64,000 nt of DNA from Aspidapion aeneum. Lineage: Eukaryota > Arthropoda > Insecta > Coleoptera > Brentidae. Under the pieces are notes generated by a model that was not told the origin of the DNA, did no database searches, and worked only from the letters and a program-made list of their open reading frames with translations. Numbering within the stretch: the first letter of the stretch is position 1; each line of letters opens with the position of its first letter. The translations under genes were made by a program, and so were the position numbers. This document shows positions 24,634 to 35,979 of this stretch, piece after piece. The stretch lies in NCBI GenBank assembly GCA_963576565.1, contig OY755046.1:55097471-55161470 (forward strand). The letters run 5' to 3'.

Positions 24634-24816
24634 TTGGGCAGTTTACATAATATAGTGGAGGGAAAATATCAACAGAAGAGACCTAATAATATTATTAACT
24701 TTCTAAAGCATCCGCTATTATATTTAAATCACTATGAATATTTAAAACCTTTGCTAAAAAATGAGGCTTTCAGAAAAAAAATACAAAAATTAATTAGTAG
24801 CTGCAAACGAAATTAA
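24634..24816 (+). other. 60-residue open frame, unknown
   Basis: MGSLHNIVEGKYQQ... with a basic C-terminus (KKIQKLISSCKRN). I do not recognise it. It may be a fragment of a transposon protein or chance. No splice context or neighbouring exon was found. Confidence 0.15.
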
Positions 24817-25010
24817 GAAACAGCAGATAAATTAATTTTATGAAACTAATAATTCTGGTTGTAAATACCGCCAATTATAAATTAAAAAAAAAATTGTTTA
24901 CTAAAAAATTAACAAAAAAACACAGACCATAAACGGCTGTTTGGTTTTGTAGAAATCTTCAACTGTATTTTCTTATTGAAACACTAGTCATCTTAATACT
25001 ACTTATATAA

Positions 25011-25745
25011 TTGTTGTACGAAGGATCATTATCTCAGTACCGTTACCTAAAAATCGTTGTAAAACATATTGCCAATAAGGCTCAAGCGATGATTAGTCTA
25101 CAAGGTGATTCACATTCAGAAGAATACCAAAAGTGGGGATTAATAGTAAACGTGGACAATACACAGTATTTATATATTGGAAACGAATTCAGTGAGTTAA
25201 AACTAGGCAATGGACAAACAATATCTTCATGCAATGAGTATACTTGGGTGTCACATTTTATAAGACAGGAACAGACTGTAAATAACTGGAAAAAAGAATA
25301 GAAAAAGCAAAAAAGGTTATAGGATATCCTAACAGTAAAAAGAATGTCAAATTTAACATATATAAAACAATGGTGAAAAGCACGCTGTTGTATGGAATAG
25401 AGACTTGTTCCATTGCAAAAAAATACAAAACAAAAATGGAAAATGTCGAAATGGATGCAATAAGAAAATCAATGAGAATATCTAAACATAAGAAATGAGA
25501 TCATAAAAGAAGGAATGGGAATCGAGGGAAGCATAACGGATGACATCACTAAAAGACTGATATGGTACGACCATGTACAACGGATGAACAACGAAAGATT
25601 ACCAAAGCAGGTCCAAGAATGGCAACCAATAAGGCGCAGAAAAAGAGGGCGTCCTAAACAGAAGATGATTGTCAGAATCGAAAGAGGTGGAGAATAAGCG
25701 TCGGACAACGTATAAAAACGTTCTAAACCGACATAGTAGTAGTGA
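25011..25745 (+). mobile_element. LINE 3' end, copy 2 of the (TAG)n family
   Basis: Frames give HSEEYQKWGLIVNVDNTQYLYIGNE, ISSCNEYTWVSHFIRQEQT and WKKE. After frameshifts come KVIGYPNS, TMVKSTLLYGIET, MGIEGSITDDITKRLIWYDHVQRMNNERLPKQVQEWQP and RRRKRGRPKQ. It ends with gacatagtagtagtga, the tail shared with 12481-13112 and 33800-34910. Confidence 0.75.
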
Positions 25746-25952
25746 TTCACATTGGAAACTTTTGAGCGGGTTTAATGCATATCCAGGATAGAAAGAGAAA
25801 ACCGACCGACCCTCTTCTCAAAGTTTCAATTTTAAGCGAATTTAAAATTTTAAATGTGATTCTGTAAGTTTTATAATTATCAAAATTTTATTTTGTATAA
25901 TTACTTTTATGGCTTTTTTATAAACAATCGAACTATCAAATTCGATTTCAGC

Positions 25953-26406
25953 TGTCAGCTCAAAAGGTTGGCCTTTATTTGTGAAATATTTTATATTCAA
26001 AACTAGCGTAAAATTTCCTTTAAAATGATAAATCACAATCAATTCTGTAATTTTTCAATTATTTTTTTACTTCTTATTTTTGGTAAACCTCAGATTGATT
26101 CAAAAGATCTGAAAAGTGCTTTTCCCAAACTGATAGCTTGCCTTTTTGAAAAACTAGGCATACAGTACTGAGAAACCACTCAAAAATTAACCACAATGGA
26201 CCCACTGATTTTCGCAGTGGAAGGGCGGCAAAGCCCACTCACATATGAATCATCATCGACTCTCAAAATTCAAATTTTTGATATTTCTTCTAGCTCGAAA
26301 ACGACTAAAATTACTGTTTCTGTAAACTTGAGAGCCACATAAGAGCATCAGTTTTTCTCGAACCCTTCTCAAAAATTTCCACAGCAAGTAATTGTTAATG
26401 ATCATC
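25953..26406. repeat. Tandem duplicate, unit 454 bp, copy 1
   Basis: Anchored on gtcagctcaaaaggttgg (25954 and 26408), the unit is repeated once, head to tail, with high similarity to the end (taattgttaatgatca). Differences are scattered single bases and a few short indels. No coding sequence is recognised in it. Confidence 0.85.
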
Positions 26407-26858
26407 TGTCAGCTCAAAAGGTTGGCCTTTATTTGTGAAATATTTTATATTCAAAACTAGCGTAAAATTTCCTTTAAAATGATAAATCACAATCAATTCT
26501 TTAATTTTTCATTAATTTTTTTACTTCTTTTTTTTGGTAAACCTCAGATTGATTCAAAAGATCTGAAAAGTGCCTTTCCCAAACTGATAGCTTGCCTTTT
26601 TGAAAAACTAGGCATACAGTACTGAGAAACCACTCAAAAATGAACCACAATAGACCCACTGATTTTCGCAGTGGAAGGGCGGCAAAGCCCACTCACATAT
26701 GAATCATTATCGACTCAAAATTCAAACTTTTGATATTTCTTCTAGCTCGAAAACGACTAAAGTTGCTGTTTCTATAAACTTGAGAGCCACATAAAAGCAT
26801 CAGCTTTTCTCTAACCCTCCTCAAAAATTTCCACAGCAAGTAATTGTTAATGATCAGC
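26407..26858. repeat. Tandem duplicate, unit 454 bp, copy 2
   Basis: The second head-to-tail copy of 25953-26406. It carries the same cattttcgcagtggaagggcgg-like core (near 26660) and ends at aatgatca, where the CR1-like LINE begins shortly after. Confidence 0.85.
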
Positions 26859-26884
26859 CATCAAAACCGGGAAATATTGAATTG

Positions 26885-27870
26885 GAGAGGTCCCTCCTTT
26901 TTCTAATATTTTTTAATGATCTTGCAATATACACTACAATTCTGTGGACTTGTAGTGATGTTACCACTTTAAGAACTATGTTTTTAAAGGATTTGGAACT
27001 TCTTAGATAGAAGTTTGATTCAAATCTTTTAACTTCAAAGGTTGATAAAACTAATATAGTGTGTTTTAGATGCAGTATAGATTACCTTAAAGTGGGGGGT
27101 GATTCTCTGGCAGAGCATGATCAAAGCAAATTCATAGGCTTAATGATTGACTCTGACTTGAAATTTGAGAATCATATTCGTATATTAAGCAAAAACATTG
27201 CTTCTGTCATGCAGGCCTTTGTTTGTGTCTAAAAAAATACTTCTAGAATCTGTTTCTCTTATATATATACACATCAAAGTGATTTTTTTCGTCTATCAAG
27301 TGGATACAACACAAGATCTATTCAACAGAGAGATTTGCAACTTTTGTTTAATCATCTGCCTCAAAACATTAAGATGTCACCTAATCTAAAAATATTTAAA
27401 GAAAGGGTTACAATGTTACTTGTTGATAGGAGCTATTATAGTCTCGAAGAATATTATTAAGATTTTGACACAATGATTAGCTGGTTTGGTTACATATTTC
27501 ACTATACATCTAAAAAAAAAGCTAAGAAAGAGAGATAAACTAAAAAAAAACTGTCTGATTCCAACTAGTATTGTTAAAATGTGACATGTATTTTTTTAAT
27601 GTGTTTGTTTTGTATAAATTTTGCATTGCGGTATTAACTTTTAGAATTTTTAATGTTTTTTTGATATGTATTTTTTAAAATTGTTTTTCTATAAATTTTA
27701 CATTGCAGTATTAACTTTTAGACTTTTTAATGTAGTTTTTTGTGTATGATATGTATTTTAGTATAGGCAAACCCTATTTAGAATGTGACTAGTTTTACTT
27801 TCTTCGCTTTCCACAAAACCAACTGTTAATATGACAATAAAGAACATTGTCTATCGATATATCTATCTGA
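26885..27870 (+). mobile_element. CR1/Jockey-like LINE 3' end
   Basis: The frame opens with PPLFLIFFNDLA (RT motif, xPLLFLIFINDL type). It continues through KFIGLMIDSDLKFENHI...LSKNIAS and ends with LFNHLPQNIKMSPNLKIFKERV and SYYSLEEYY, the classic C-terminus of this LINE type. A 3' UTR follows, with two partial internal repeats (about 27590-27660 and 27668-27735), an AATAAA signal near 27837 and a tatc-rich tail. The catalytic DD is not intact. Confidence 0.75.
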
Positions 27871-27874
27871 TTAA

Positions 27875-28735
27875 GATCACCCTGTAGACCATATTGCCAA
27901 TAAGTTTCCAGCTAAGATTAGTGTACAGCAACTATTAAAATTATTCACTTTAAAAATGTTCAGTAATAGCGAGTTTTGAGAAGAATTTATCTTGATGATT
28001 GTGTGTGTAGCATGATGGTTTGATGTGGTTTCCAGATGTTATTAAATAATATTCGTTATTAAACTGACAAAAAATCTATTTCGTTGGAATGTGTTAACTG
28101 TTGATGTCAGTAACATCAACAATATTTGTACCTACACAACAGAACTTCCCACAAGTTAGGTTATAAACCGTTTTGGAAATTGAATATTTAATGAGACTTT
28201 GTTTACTTTCCTTAATTTATTTAAAGTCAATTTTTTCAATATTCTTAGCAGATTTAAAGTCGTTTTTAACTGAAAAACTAGAGGCTAGTGGACATTTAAT
28301 ATTTATTATATGTGATTTTTCAAAAGCATAATCAACGTACGACTTTTTAGGAAACGCAAATAACTGATGATAGGTTATTTGTAGCTTTTGTTTGTTTATA
28401 TATTTCAATCTTATTTCGAAGATGACTGAACAATTTTTTTTTGGATGCTTGTTAAGAAATGTTTGATCTAAGAAAATTGTTAACTATTTTTTGTGTACAT
28501 TAAAAATAGGTAGAAGATTTTTGAAGAAAAAAAAAGTTTGGCCTTAGTGACTGGAGTGACTTAGTAAAGCACTTTCCGGTCACATAATCAAAATGTTGCA
28601 TTAATTTTATTAGTAATCGATAGGTAGCTTTAAGTCAGATTTTGACAAATTTTTGAGTTAGGTCTTTGTTGTTTTGAAGGCGCGATATTTGGTCAGCTTA
28701 TTAATCTGTGGACTTTTTCTTCTTCAAGTGACATT
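27875..28735. other. Gene-free AT-rich stretch
   Basis: No supported gene. A 63-residue - strand frame at 28217-28408 is lysine- and isoleucine-rich and unrecognised. Confidence 0.3.
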
Positions 28736-28739
28736 AAAT

Positions 28740-29140
28740 CCTCTGATGGGTTTTAGCCTGATTAAGTACAGTCTTCGCCATCTTCTTATTCCCATATTCC
28801 CCCTTTTTTTTCTGCAGGTATCCAGTTCATTATTTTGCTTGGTGTTCTTTTCTTATGCCATCTATTAGCTATTCTAATTCATAATTCATATGTATGCGCC
28901 GATAACCTTCTTCTGTTTGCAGTGGTCCAATGATCTTTCTTTCAAATATTTTTAGTGTTTCTCCATTCACTTTTGTAAATTTGCATAATTTGCACACATG
29001 TGTCACTACCAGTCTAATTATTGTAGTTTAGATGTTTTTTGAGAGATTTCGTTGGAATATTTGACTTTAGCAGTTTTTAATGAGCGTAAAAGACTTTGCT
29101 TTTGTTGACAAACTTCTGGTTTATTTCTCCTGTATAGAGA
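28740..29140 (-). mobile_element. LINE RT C-terminal fragment
   Basis: On the - strand the frames give INQKFVNK, TIIRLVVTHVCKLC, then NGETLKIFERKIIGPLQ and RRIHMNYELE. This is the ...TLI-PV-TY-CE-W-L...L--FERKILR-IFGP pattern of LINE reverse transcriptases. Frames are broken. Confidence 0.7.
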
Positions 29141-29597
29141 TTTCTTTGTTTATGATTCCTCTCAAGTATATAAAAATCTGTATCTGTGGAGTATTTATGG
29201 TAAATATTATCATAGATATATACTGTATATTCCTCTATGATATTATATTAACCTCTTAAAATCCTTTATGATAGATAGTTGAGTTCATATATTCATCTAT
29301 GGTATTATATTAACCTCTTAAAATTCTTTATGATAGTTGAATTTATAAGATTAAAAAATAATTTAAAGTCAGGTTCTCTTTTATTGGATTATATTTCTGA
29401 TGCACTGGTGAATACACCTAGCTATGGTTCCAATACAGCGTCGTTATCTTTTTAAGTTGTCTTATTTTCAGCCAACTTATAAAATGGGACAGTCTAGACC
29501 TGTGAGAGATATTGATCAATCTTGTCCAAGACATGCTCAATTGACAAAGGAGGAAGTTAGTATTATCAGGTCGAATATTAAATAGGATACTAATTTT

Positions 29598-30035
29598 TTG
29601 TTTTATCTTGCTGGAAAACAGGGATTGGATGGTGTGAAGGCAAGAAATTTGTCACTTTTTAAAAGAAATACTCCTGATTTAAAGTTTTGTGTTTTTTATT
29701 TCCTAAACAATTTGAGTGATCCGTCGGTTAAATTTACCCGTTTTAAAAGCTCTCTGCCATCTTGGATTCTTAACATATGTCCAATTTTGAGTCGGGCGAC
29801 CAAAGCTTTATCTTTGCTCTACAAAAAAAGCCAAAAATTTCGAAAATCAGCTAGTTTGGCTCAAAGTTTTAAAGCGCGTTCACAAGTGACAAATTTGTTA
29901 GTCTACTCTGTAACTAATCTGTTACCTCTCAAATTATGGTTCCTTTCTTTCACATCTATGCCTTCACCCCATTGGTTTTGTGCTAATTTCATCATTTTGT
30001 CATGTTTGTGTAGTAAATGCCAATTAATAAATTAG
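29598..30035 (+). other. 145-residue open frame, unknown
   Basis: The longest open frame in the left half apart from repeats. An adjacent frame upstream (from 29424) reads MVPIQRRYLFKLSYF... with a stop at 29583, so the two could be parts of one broken frame. There is no recognisable motif; the protein is rich in Leu, Ser, Phe and Lys. It may be a retroelement gag-like relic or chance in low-complexity DNA. Confidence 0.2.
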
Positions 30036-30138
30036 TACTTAATTTTAGTGTTTTTTTATCTTTTTTAGCTTGGTTATTATTAACTGACTCTAGCCATTGT
30101 GTATTACGTTTCTGGGTACATAAGGCATAAGTATTATC

Positions 30139-30345
30139 TGATGTAAATAAAGTTTACATTTACCTAAAGATATCCATAAAGAAAACAATAGTGAAAGAAA
30201 ACAATAGTGAAGTGAAAATTGGTAATTTGAAATTAGGAATGAAGGTATAGAAGACAATATATCAGACGCAGACGGGAATGAAAATGGAAAATTAAAAGAC
30301 GAATGATCTGATACAAAGGAACGGCATATAGTTGTATGGTTTATC
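30139..30345. repeat. Tandem duplicate, unit 207 bp, copy 1
   Basis: Anchored on taaataaagtttacatt (30144 and 30351). The unit contains the tgaagataag-like block tacctaaagatatccataaag and a gcagacgggaatgaaaatgg block. The - strand frames over it simply repeat with the unit and do not represent a gene. Confidence 0.75.
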
Positions 30346-30550
30346 CGATTTAAATAAAGTTTACATTCACCTAAAGATATCGATAAAGAAAACAATAGTG
30401 AAGAGAAAATTCGTAATTTAAAATTAGGAATAAAGGTGTAAGAGAAAAGATATCCGATGCAGACAAAAATGAAAAATTAATATTAAAAGGCGAATGATCC
30501 AATACAAAGTAAAAAAGCCAAATACTTGTATGTGACGACGGACAAGAGAA
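30346..30550. repeat. Tandem duplicate, unit 207 bp, copy 2
   Basis: The second copy of 30139-30345, with moderate divergence. Confidence 0.75.
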
Positions 30551-30837
30551 TAAAAATAAGAAAAACGACAAAAAAGACCAATCCGATCTTAAAAATCCGG
30601 TTACCTCCGTTATTGCTAAGGTCGTCTCGAGTAACGGGGAAACTTAAGTCATGTCGGATAAACCACTATTTAATTGTTGAAAAACTAAAGGAATGAATGT
30701 TGCAATGATTAGACGGTTTTATTTGATAGAATCATCGTGCGACATATGTTGTTTTCGAATTGGAGAATGTACGGTTTTTTATTCTCAACATGTTTAAAAC
30801 ACATAGGCGCATCTAATTACTCGATTTTGGAAGGCCT

Positions 30838-31086
30838 TTGACTTCATTAGTCTTTATTATTATGGACACCAGGCTGATAAAAGATATAGACATAGTTCGT
30901 TTTATGACAGTTAAAAAAAGTTCACGTCTGGGATATTTAAATTTAATAACTGGTGAAAGAGAAACAAAGAAAACAAATCTAAAGGCTCCTGAAGCAAACC
31001 AAAGAAAATGGGAACAGGTAGGCCAGATATTGGCAACTGTTCCAGGGTCTAGGAAAGATTTAAAAACATCAAATATAAGGGTTTAG
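30838..31086 (+). other. 82-residue open frame, unknown
   Basis: A basic frame (ITGERETKKTNLKAPEANQRKW) with no domain I recognise and no splice partners visible. It may be a fragment of a mobile element's DNA-binding or gag protein. Low support as a gene. Confidence 0.2.
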
Positions 31087-31439
31087 AGAAATAAGGTTAA
31101 AAAGAGATCAGAATAGTAAAAAAAAATGAAGAAATAAGTAAAATTACAGAGATGCAAAACTAGGATGATATATGTCCAATAAAGTTGGATCTAATCGATC
31201 CATAGTCTTTTGTGAACATTTATTCGATTTTTAGGATAACACTCTATTTATTATATTAACGATGAGATACAGAGCTGACCCGGTCACCTGTTTATTAGTT
31301 TTTTTTAATGTAGAACTAGCAATTAGAATTTTAACAAAATAATGCAGGATTTAAAAATAGGCCAGACAGTTCAGATATATTGAGAGGTTTCTTCTACTTT
31401 TTGCCGCATGCTAATATAAGTTCTAGTGTTGGGCTAACT

Positions 31440-32650
31440 AAGTAAATATAACTAAATAAATAAATGTTTATTTTCAATCTTTTTAGGTACAGCAATTTAA
31501 CTTAACTAAATTAAATTAAAAGAAGTGGAAACAGAAAAACAAGTGAAAATAAACAAAAACACATGAAGTGGTTTACCCACTTGTGGCGTATAAGCCATAA
31601 GATTTTTAAGTCATAATCTAGAGTTTTATTTTTAACTGATTGGGTTAATTTGTCACTATTTGGTTAGCTTGTCACTATCGGGTTAACTTGACATTATCGG
31701 GATAAATTGTCACTATTGGGTTTTAAGAGACACTATCGGGTTTCTAAAGACACTATTTTGAAATTCATGACACATTTTATGAAAAAATGTGTACATAATT
31801 AAAATATTAGTTTTAATGAAACAAATTTTCAGTTTATATATTGGAATTGTATATCCAGTTTTTCATTAGGAATTTATATTTTTTTAATAGTTTTACTTTT
31901 TTAATTTCACTAGGTATGACGTTAAATAATTTTGGTACAATGCATTTGGTTCCTAAAACCTTATTCGACGTTAGGGTTTTGGTTTTTTGCTTTACAACTT
32001 CTTCTGGGTGGTGGTAAATCTTATTTTTTTTCTTTTCTATTAAAAATTATTATGGCAATTTTTTGACAAAATAATTGCCTTATGTTTAAAAATCTAGAAT
32101 CATCAAAAAACTTTTCAGTTGGATATTTTTGGTTTTTATTATAGATTACAATTATAATCCATGAGTGGATTTTGGTTTGTTATTGTTAAACTCGTTGACT
32201 CCTTCCTACCCACAAATACCAGAGTTCAAATGAGATTGAACCAAAGCATAATATAGTGTTCTAAGCTCCAGTAATTTATGGTGCATTCTGAGATATTTAA
32301 ATCTAGATATTTGGTATCTCAATTTATTTTAAGTGTTTTATTTGCAAATTCCAATGTTTGTCAATTATAATTCCTAGGTATTTGGCAGACTCTGTGGATT
32401 TTACAGTGTTCAAGTCTGATATCTTTAAGCTATCTATTTCGGGAGCTCCAGAGGCATAAGAAGAGAATGTAATAAAATTGGTCTTACTTGTATTTAAAGT
32501 GAATGTGTTATAGTCAAACCAATCTTTTACTTTTTTTAAATCTTCCTCAGCATTGTGTTTTGTTTCACCCTAAGATTTAGTTTAAACAAAAACAAACATG
32601 TCATCAGCAAAACTTCAAGCAATACCCTTTAAATCCAGCCCAAAGATTTC
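31440..32650 (-). mobile_element. CR1/Jockey-like LINE 3' region
   Basis: On the - strand the region near 32600 reads SFADDMFVFV, the catalytic F/YADD motif of reverse transcriptase. It continues as AEEDLKKVKDWFDYNTFTLN, TSKTNFITFSSY and ESAKYLGIIIDKHW. Further down come LQIKHLK and (about 32050) FFDDSRFLNIRQLF. A 3' UTR follows and ends near 31440 with aataaac and (TTTA)n. Frameshifts and stops are present. The catalytic Asp pair is still readable, but the ORF is dead. Confidence 0.8.
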
Positions 32651-32654
32651 ATAA

Positions 32655-33795
32655 ATATATTTTTCTTTTCTGCCTCAAAAGTAAAATTTTCCTTATCCCC
32701 TTAAATTGCGCCTGTGTCTATCTTTTTTAGGTTAGTATAATCTATTATTAGATAGCTACTTACTTTTTTCTTAATTAATTAACACCTATTTAACACGTGT
32801 AGGCAGGCGATATTTTTCTTTGTTGTTTGCGGTAAAACCTTTCTTTTTGCAACGATTTACCATATTTGTAATTGAAAGAATTGTAGCCCAAAGATATTTA
32901 CTCGTTATTTGATATTCCTCTGGTTGTAAGTAAGCAAGGCTGTGTTTAAGTCGGTAGAATTTATGAATATTTCATTGCTATTCACTGGTTTCGATAATTC
33001 TTGAACATCTTTCTTCCTTTTTTATTTAAACGTTTTAAAATTGCATTCAAATGCATTATTTAACTTCCTTAGTTAAAGGTTAATCCTCGTCTTTGGTAGT
33101 AAATATTTTTATAATTGCTATAATTTTCTTGCGTTGAAAATATTGACATAAATGTTGTTTAAATAATTTTATGTTACAGTTAAGTACCTGTTTAAGTTAA
33201 CGTTCTCTTTTAAATGTTACGGACTATTATAAATTTTATTTTTCAAACCAATTAATTTTGGAAACATTTCACAACTAAGTATGTCGTTGTTATTGCAAAA
33301 TTATTTAAACAATAATAATGCAAATAAACATAATTGCATAAACTATGCACCTAACTACTTATTATGTAAAATTTTTTGTCCCAATTAAATAGCTTAAATC
33401 CAAATCACCCTTAATGAAATACAATAACTCAGATCGAGTTAACATATTGCCTATTATTTTACATTACACACTGACTACAGGAATATTTAATAACGGATTT
33501 TTTAATTTTAAAGGCCATTTGGTTCGTTTTTTTTTAGAACTTTGCCTTTTACTTTTGCAGGTATCGATATTGGGAGTAATAGATATTATTAGATATTTTA
33601 ATATTATTAATTACAATAATTTATCTAAATATCTCTAAGTCAACTGGAACGAGTAATAAGTTATATTGTATGAGCTCGTGTTTTGTCTGTGCTTTTATAT
33701 TGGATAAAAATTGGTTTAAAAATTTTCCACTTTTAGCATCTTTCACCTTCTAAATATCATTTATTCTTATTATATTTTACATTCTTTTTAAAGTA
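32655..33795. other. Gene-free AT-rich stretch
   Basis: Very AT-rich with long T runs. The 74-residue frame at 33414 is composed mostly of Ile, Asn and Leu and looks like chance. Confidence 0.35.
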
Positions 33796-33799
33796 GATT

Positions 33800-34910
33800 G
33801 TATTGTACGGTAGGCTTCTTAGAGATCTAATAGAGAATGATTCTCATGAACTAGGAGAAGAATAAAGTGCGTTTCGTGCAGGCAGATCTTGTAGTTATAT
33901 TTAATGTTTTTGTCTTAAACAAGTAATTGAGATAAGGAGTTTCAGGAATATAATGAACACTGTTAGAGCAAACTAATATCAATCATACACACATAAAAGC
34001 AATAAATAAACTTTACAAATCTAAAATTAAAATTGGAAATCGACTTTCAAAATAATTCCTGGTAACAAAAGGTATGTTTTATCTCACATAATATGCCATA
34101 TTATGGCAGTAGCTTTAAAAAACTGAAAACGTAAAGTACACGGCATGGGAATAACTTAACGACCAGTTTACCATATACACACTACTGATTTCTGATGACC
34201 CAGTAATTGTATATAATAATAATACAATTACTGAATAATGCGAAAACTGGGGATCAACACTGAACGTGGACAAGACACAGTATTTATGTATTGGAAACGA
34301 ATCAAGTGAGTTAGAACTAGACAATGGATAAACAATATCTTCATGCAATGCTTGCTTGTCACATTTGATAAGATAGGAACATACAGTAAAGGACTGGAAA
34401 AAAGAATAGTAAAAAGCAAAAAAGGTTATTGTGTGTCTTAACAGGATTTTATAGCGCAGAGAGAAAAAAAGGAATGTAAAATTTAACATATATGAAACAA
34501 TGGTGAAAAGCACGCTTTTGTATAGAATAGAGACTTGCTGCGTAACAGAAAAATATTAAACAAAAATGGAAAATGTTGAAATGGATGCAATAAGAAGATC
34601 AATGAGAATATTTAGTACAGATCATAAGAAATAAGATAACAGAAACAATGGGAATCGAGGAAAGCATAACGGATGACATTACTAAAAGACAACTGATATG
34701 TTACGGCCATTTACAACGGATGAACGCAGATGATTATAGGACGCAGAAAAAATGAGTGTCCTAAACTGGAATGGCAACAGTCAATCCAAAGATAAATGAG
34801 TCAATAAAACCTAACAGAAGATGATTTTTAGGATCGCAGGAGGTGGAAAATAAGCGTCAGACAATGTAGCAAAACATTCTAAACCGACATAGTAGTAGCA
34901 GTATTTTAAT
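33800..34910 (+). mobile_element. LINE, longest copy of the (TAG)n family
   Basis: It begins with LIENDSHELGEE and FRAGRSC, then VFVLKQVIE (RT motif 1 region). It continues with KLYKSKIKIGNRLSK and FLVTKG, then LLISDDPVI in the position of the FADD catalytic motif (DD kept). It then joins the tail: TLNVDKTQYLCIGNESSELELDNG, KKVI.CLNRIL, FNIYETMVKSTLLY, MGIEESITDDITKRQ, RPKLEWQQS. The end is catagtagtagca. Deletions remove most of the palm domain between GFRAG and the DD region. Confidence 0.8.
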
Positions 34911-34984
34911 TTCTACAACTTTTAAACATCATTATCATCTACCATCTCTCTATTCCCTTTTGCTATATTATTTACTTTTTGATT

Positions 34985-35975
34985 AGTAGGTAGTAGTAGC
35001 ACCCGCAGTTCCAGCAAATTGACCCGGTAGGCTCTTTCTGACATCAGTCCCACATCTACCTTTAACCCAGTCTCTGTTCTTTCCCTCGATCGATGTCCAG
35101 TGTCTTATGTTCTCTGTTTTTTTTCTAAGGGTATTAGGAAATTTTGCATAAGGCACCCGGCCTACTTTACTGCCAGAGTCATTTCTCTTCCATCAGGAAA
35201 GGCCGTGTAGTGTCAGATTCCTTGCCCTCAATTGTAACTCCAACAGGAGCAAGCCACAGTCAATGCATTGCAGCTATTACTGGGTCATTGTGCACCATAT
35301 TGGTTCCTAGGCTAATTACTTCATTATATTCGTATCTGTACAAGTTTCTATAGGTTCTTAATGAAGTAGTCCTTAGTCGCTATTGTGTCTTGTTTAGGTT
35401 GCTCAAATGTCATCACTCTTTTTTATGATTCGGTACCTCGAATTATCATATTAATTATTCTACTGTTTCCAATTCCTGATTGCATAGTCTGCAGCTCGAT
35501 TCTCCTTGATACTGGACCATCCTATTTTCATATTAGAAAAGTTCTATGTTCAATTACTTGTTGAGCATGTTGCTTTATCTACTCTTTAAGTATGCCTAAA
35601 GTCAGCTAATCGCTGAAGCGAGTACTTAGCAAGTGGGAAGTAGTTTGTAAGGCAACCCAAACTGACATCAAGAGTTCCTTGTACTTCCCATGTCTTGTCC
35701 GAAAACAGATGCAGCTCAAAAGGAAAAATATGACACTTTCAAGTACGCACATATTGTTTACAATTTACTTGAACAAGTCTTGGATTTTACCAGTTACTTT
35801 CCAAGTATAATCCAAGTCCAGTAACTTGGCAAGTACTCAATATGCTGCTTTACATTCTGCTACGACGTATCTGTGTCCTAATGTTTCTTCTTCCTCCTCA
35901 CAGGTTGAGCAAGTAGGTAAGATCGTTCCAACTCCAATACGTCTCAAGTGATGTGATTACTCAGCCAGTTATGTC
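34985..35975 (-). mobile_element. R1-like LINE 3' region with zinc-knuckle relic
   Basis: On the - strand, 35870-35935 gives PTCSTCEEEETLGHRYVVAEC. This is a Cys-x2-Cys-...-His-...-Cys knuckle (C-x2-C-E-x-E-E-T-x-x-H type), found at the C-terminus of R1/I-type LINEs. Towards 35000 the sequence resembles the 3' end of the LINE at 22725-23760, including the terminal (CTA)n run near 34990-35000. Frames are badly broken. Confidence 0.6.
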
Positions 35976-35979
35976 CTGT

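Noticed and set aside
29690..29990. Antisense reading KDKALVARLKIGHM as a LINE C-terminal RLRIGH motif
   Set aside because: The surrounding residues do not continue the family pattern, and the frame has several stops. Too weak to call.
33414..33638. 74-residue frame
   Set aside because: Ile/Asn/Leu-rich sequence expected by chance in very AT-rich DNA.
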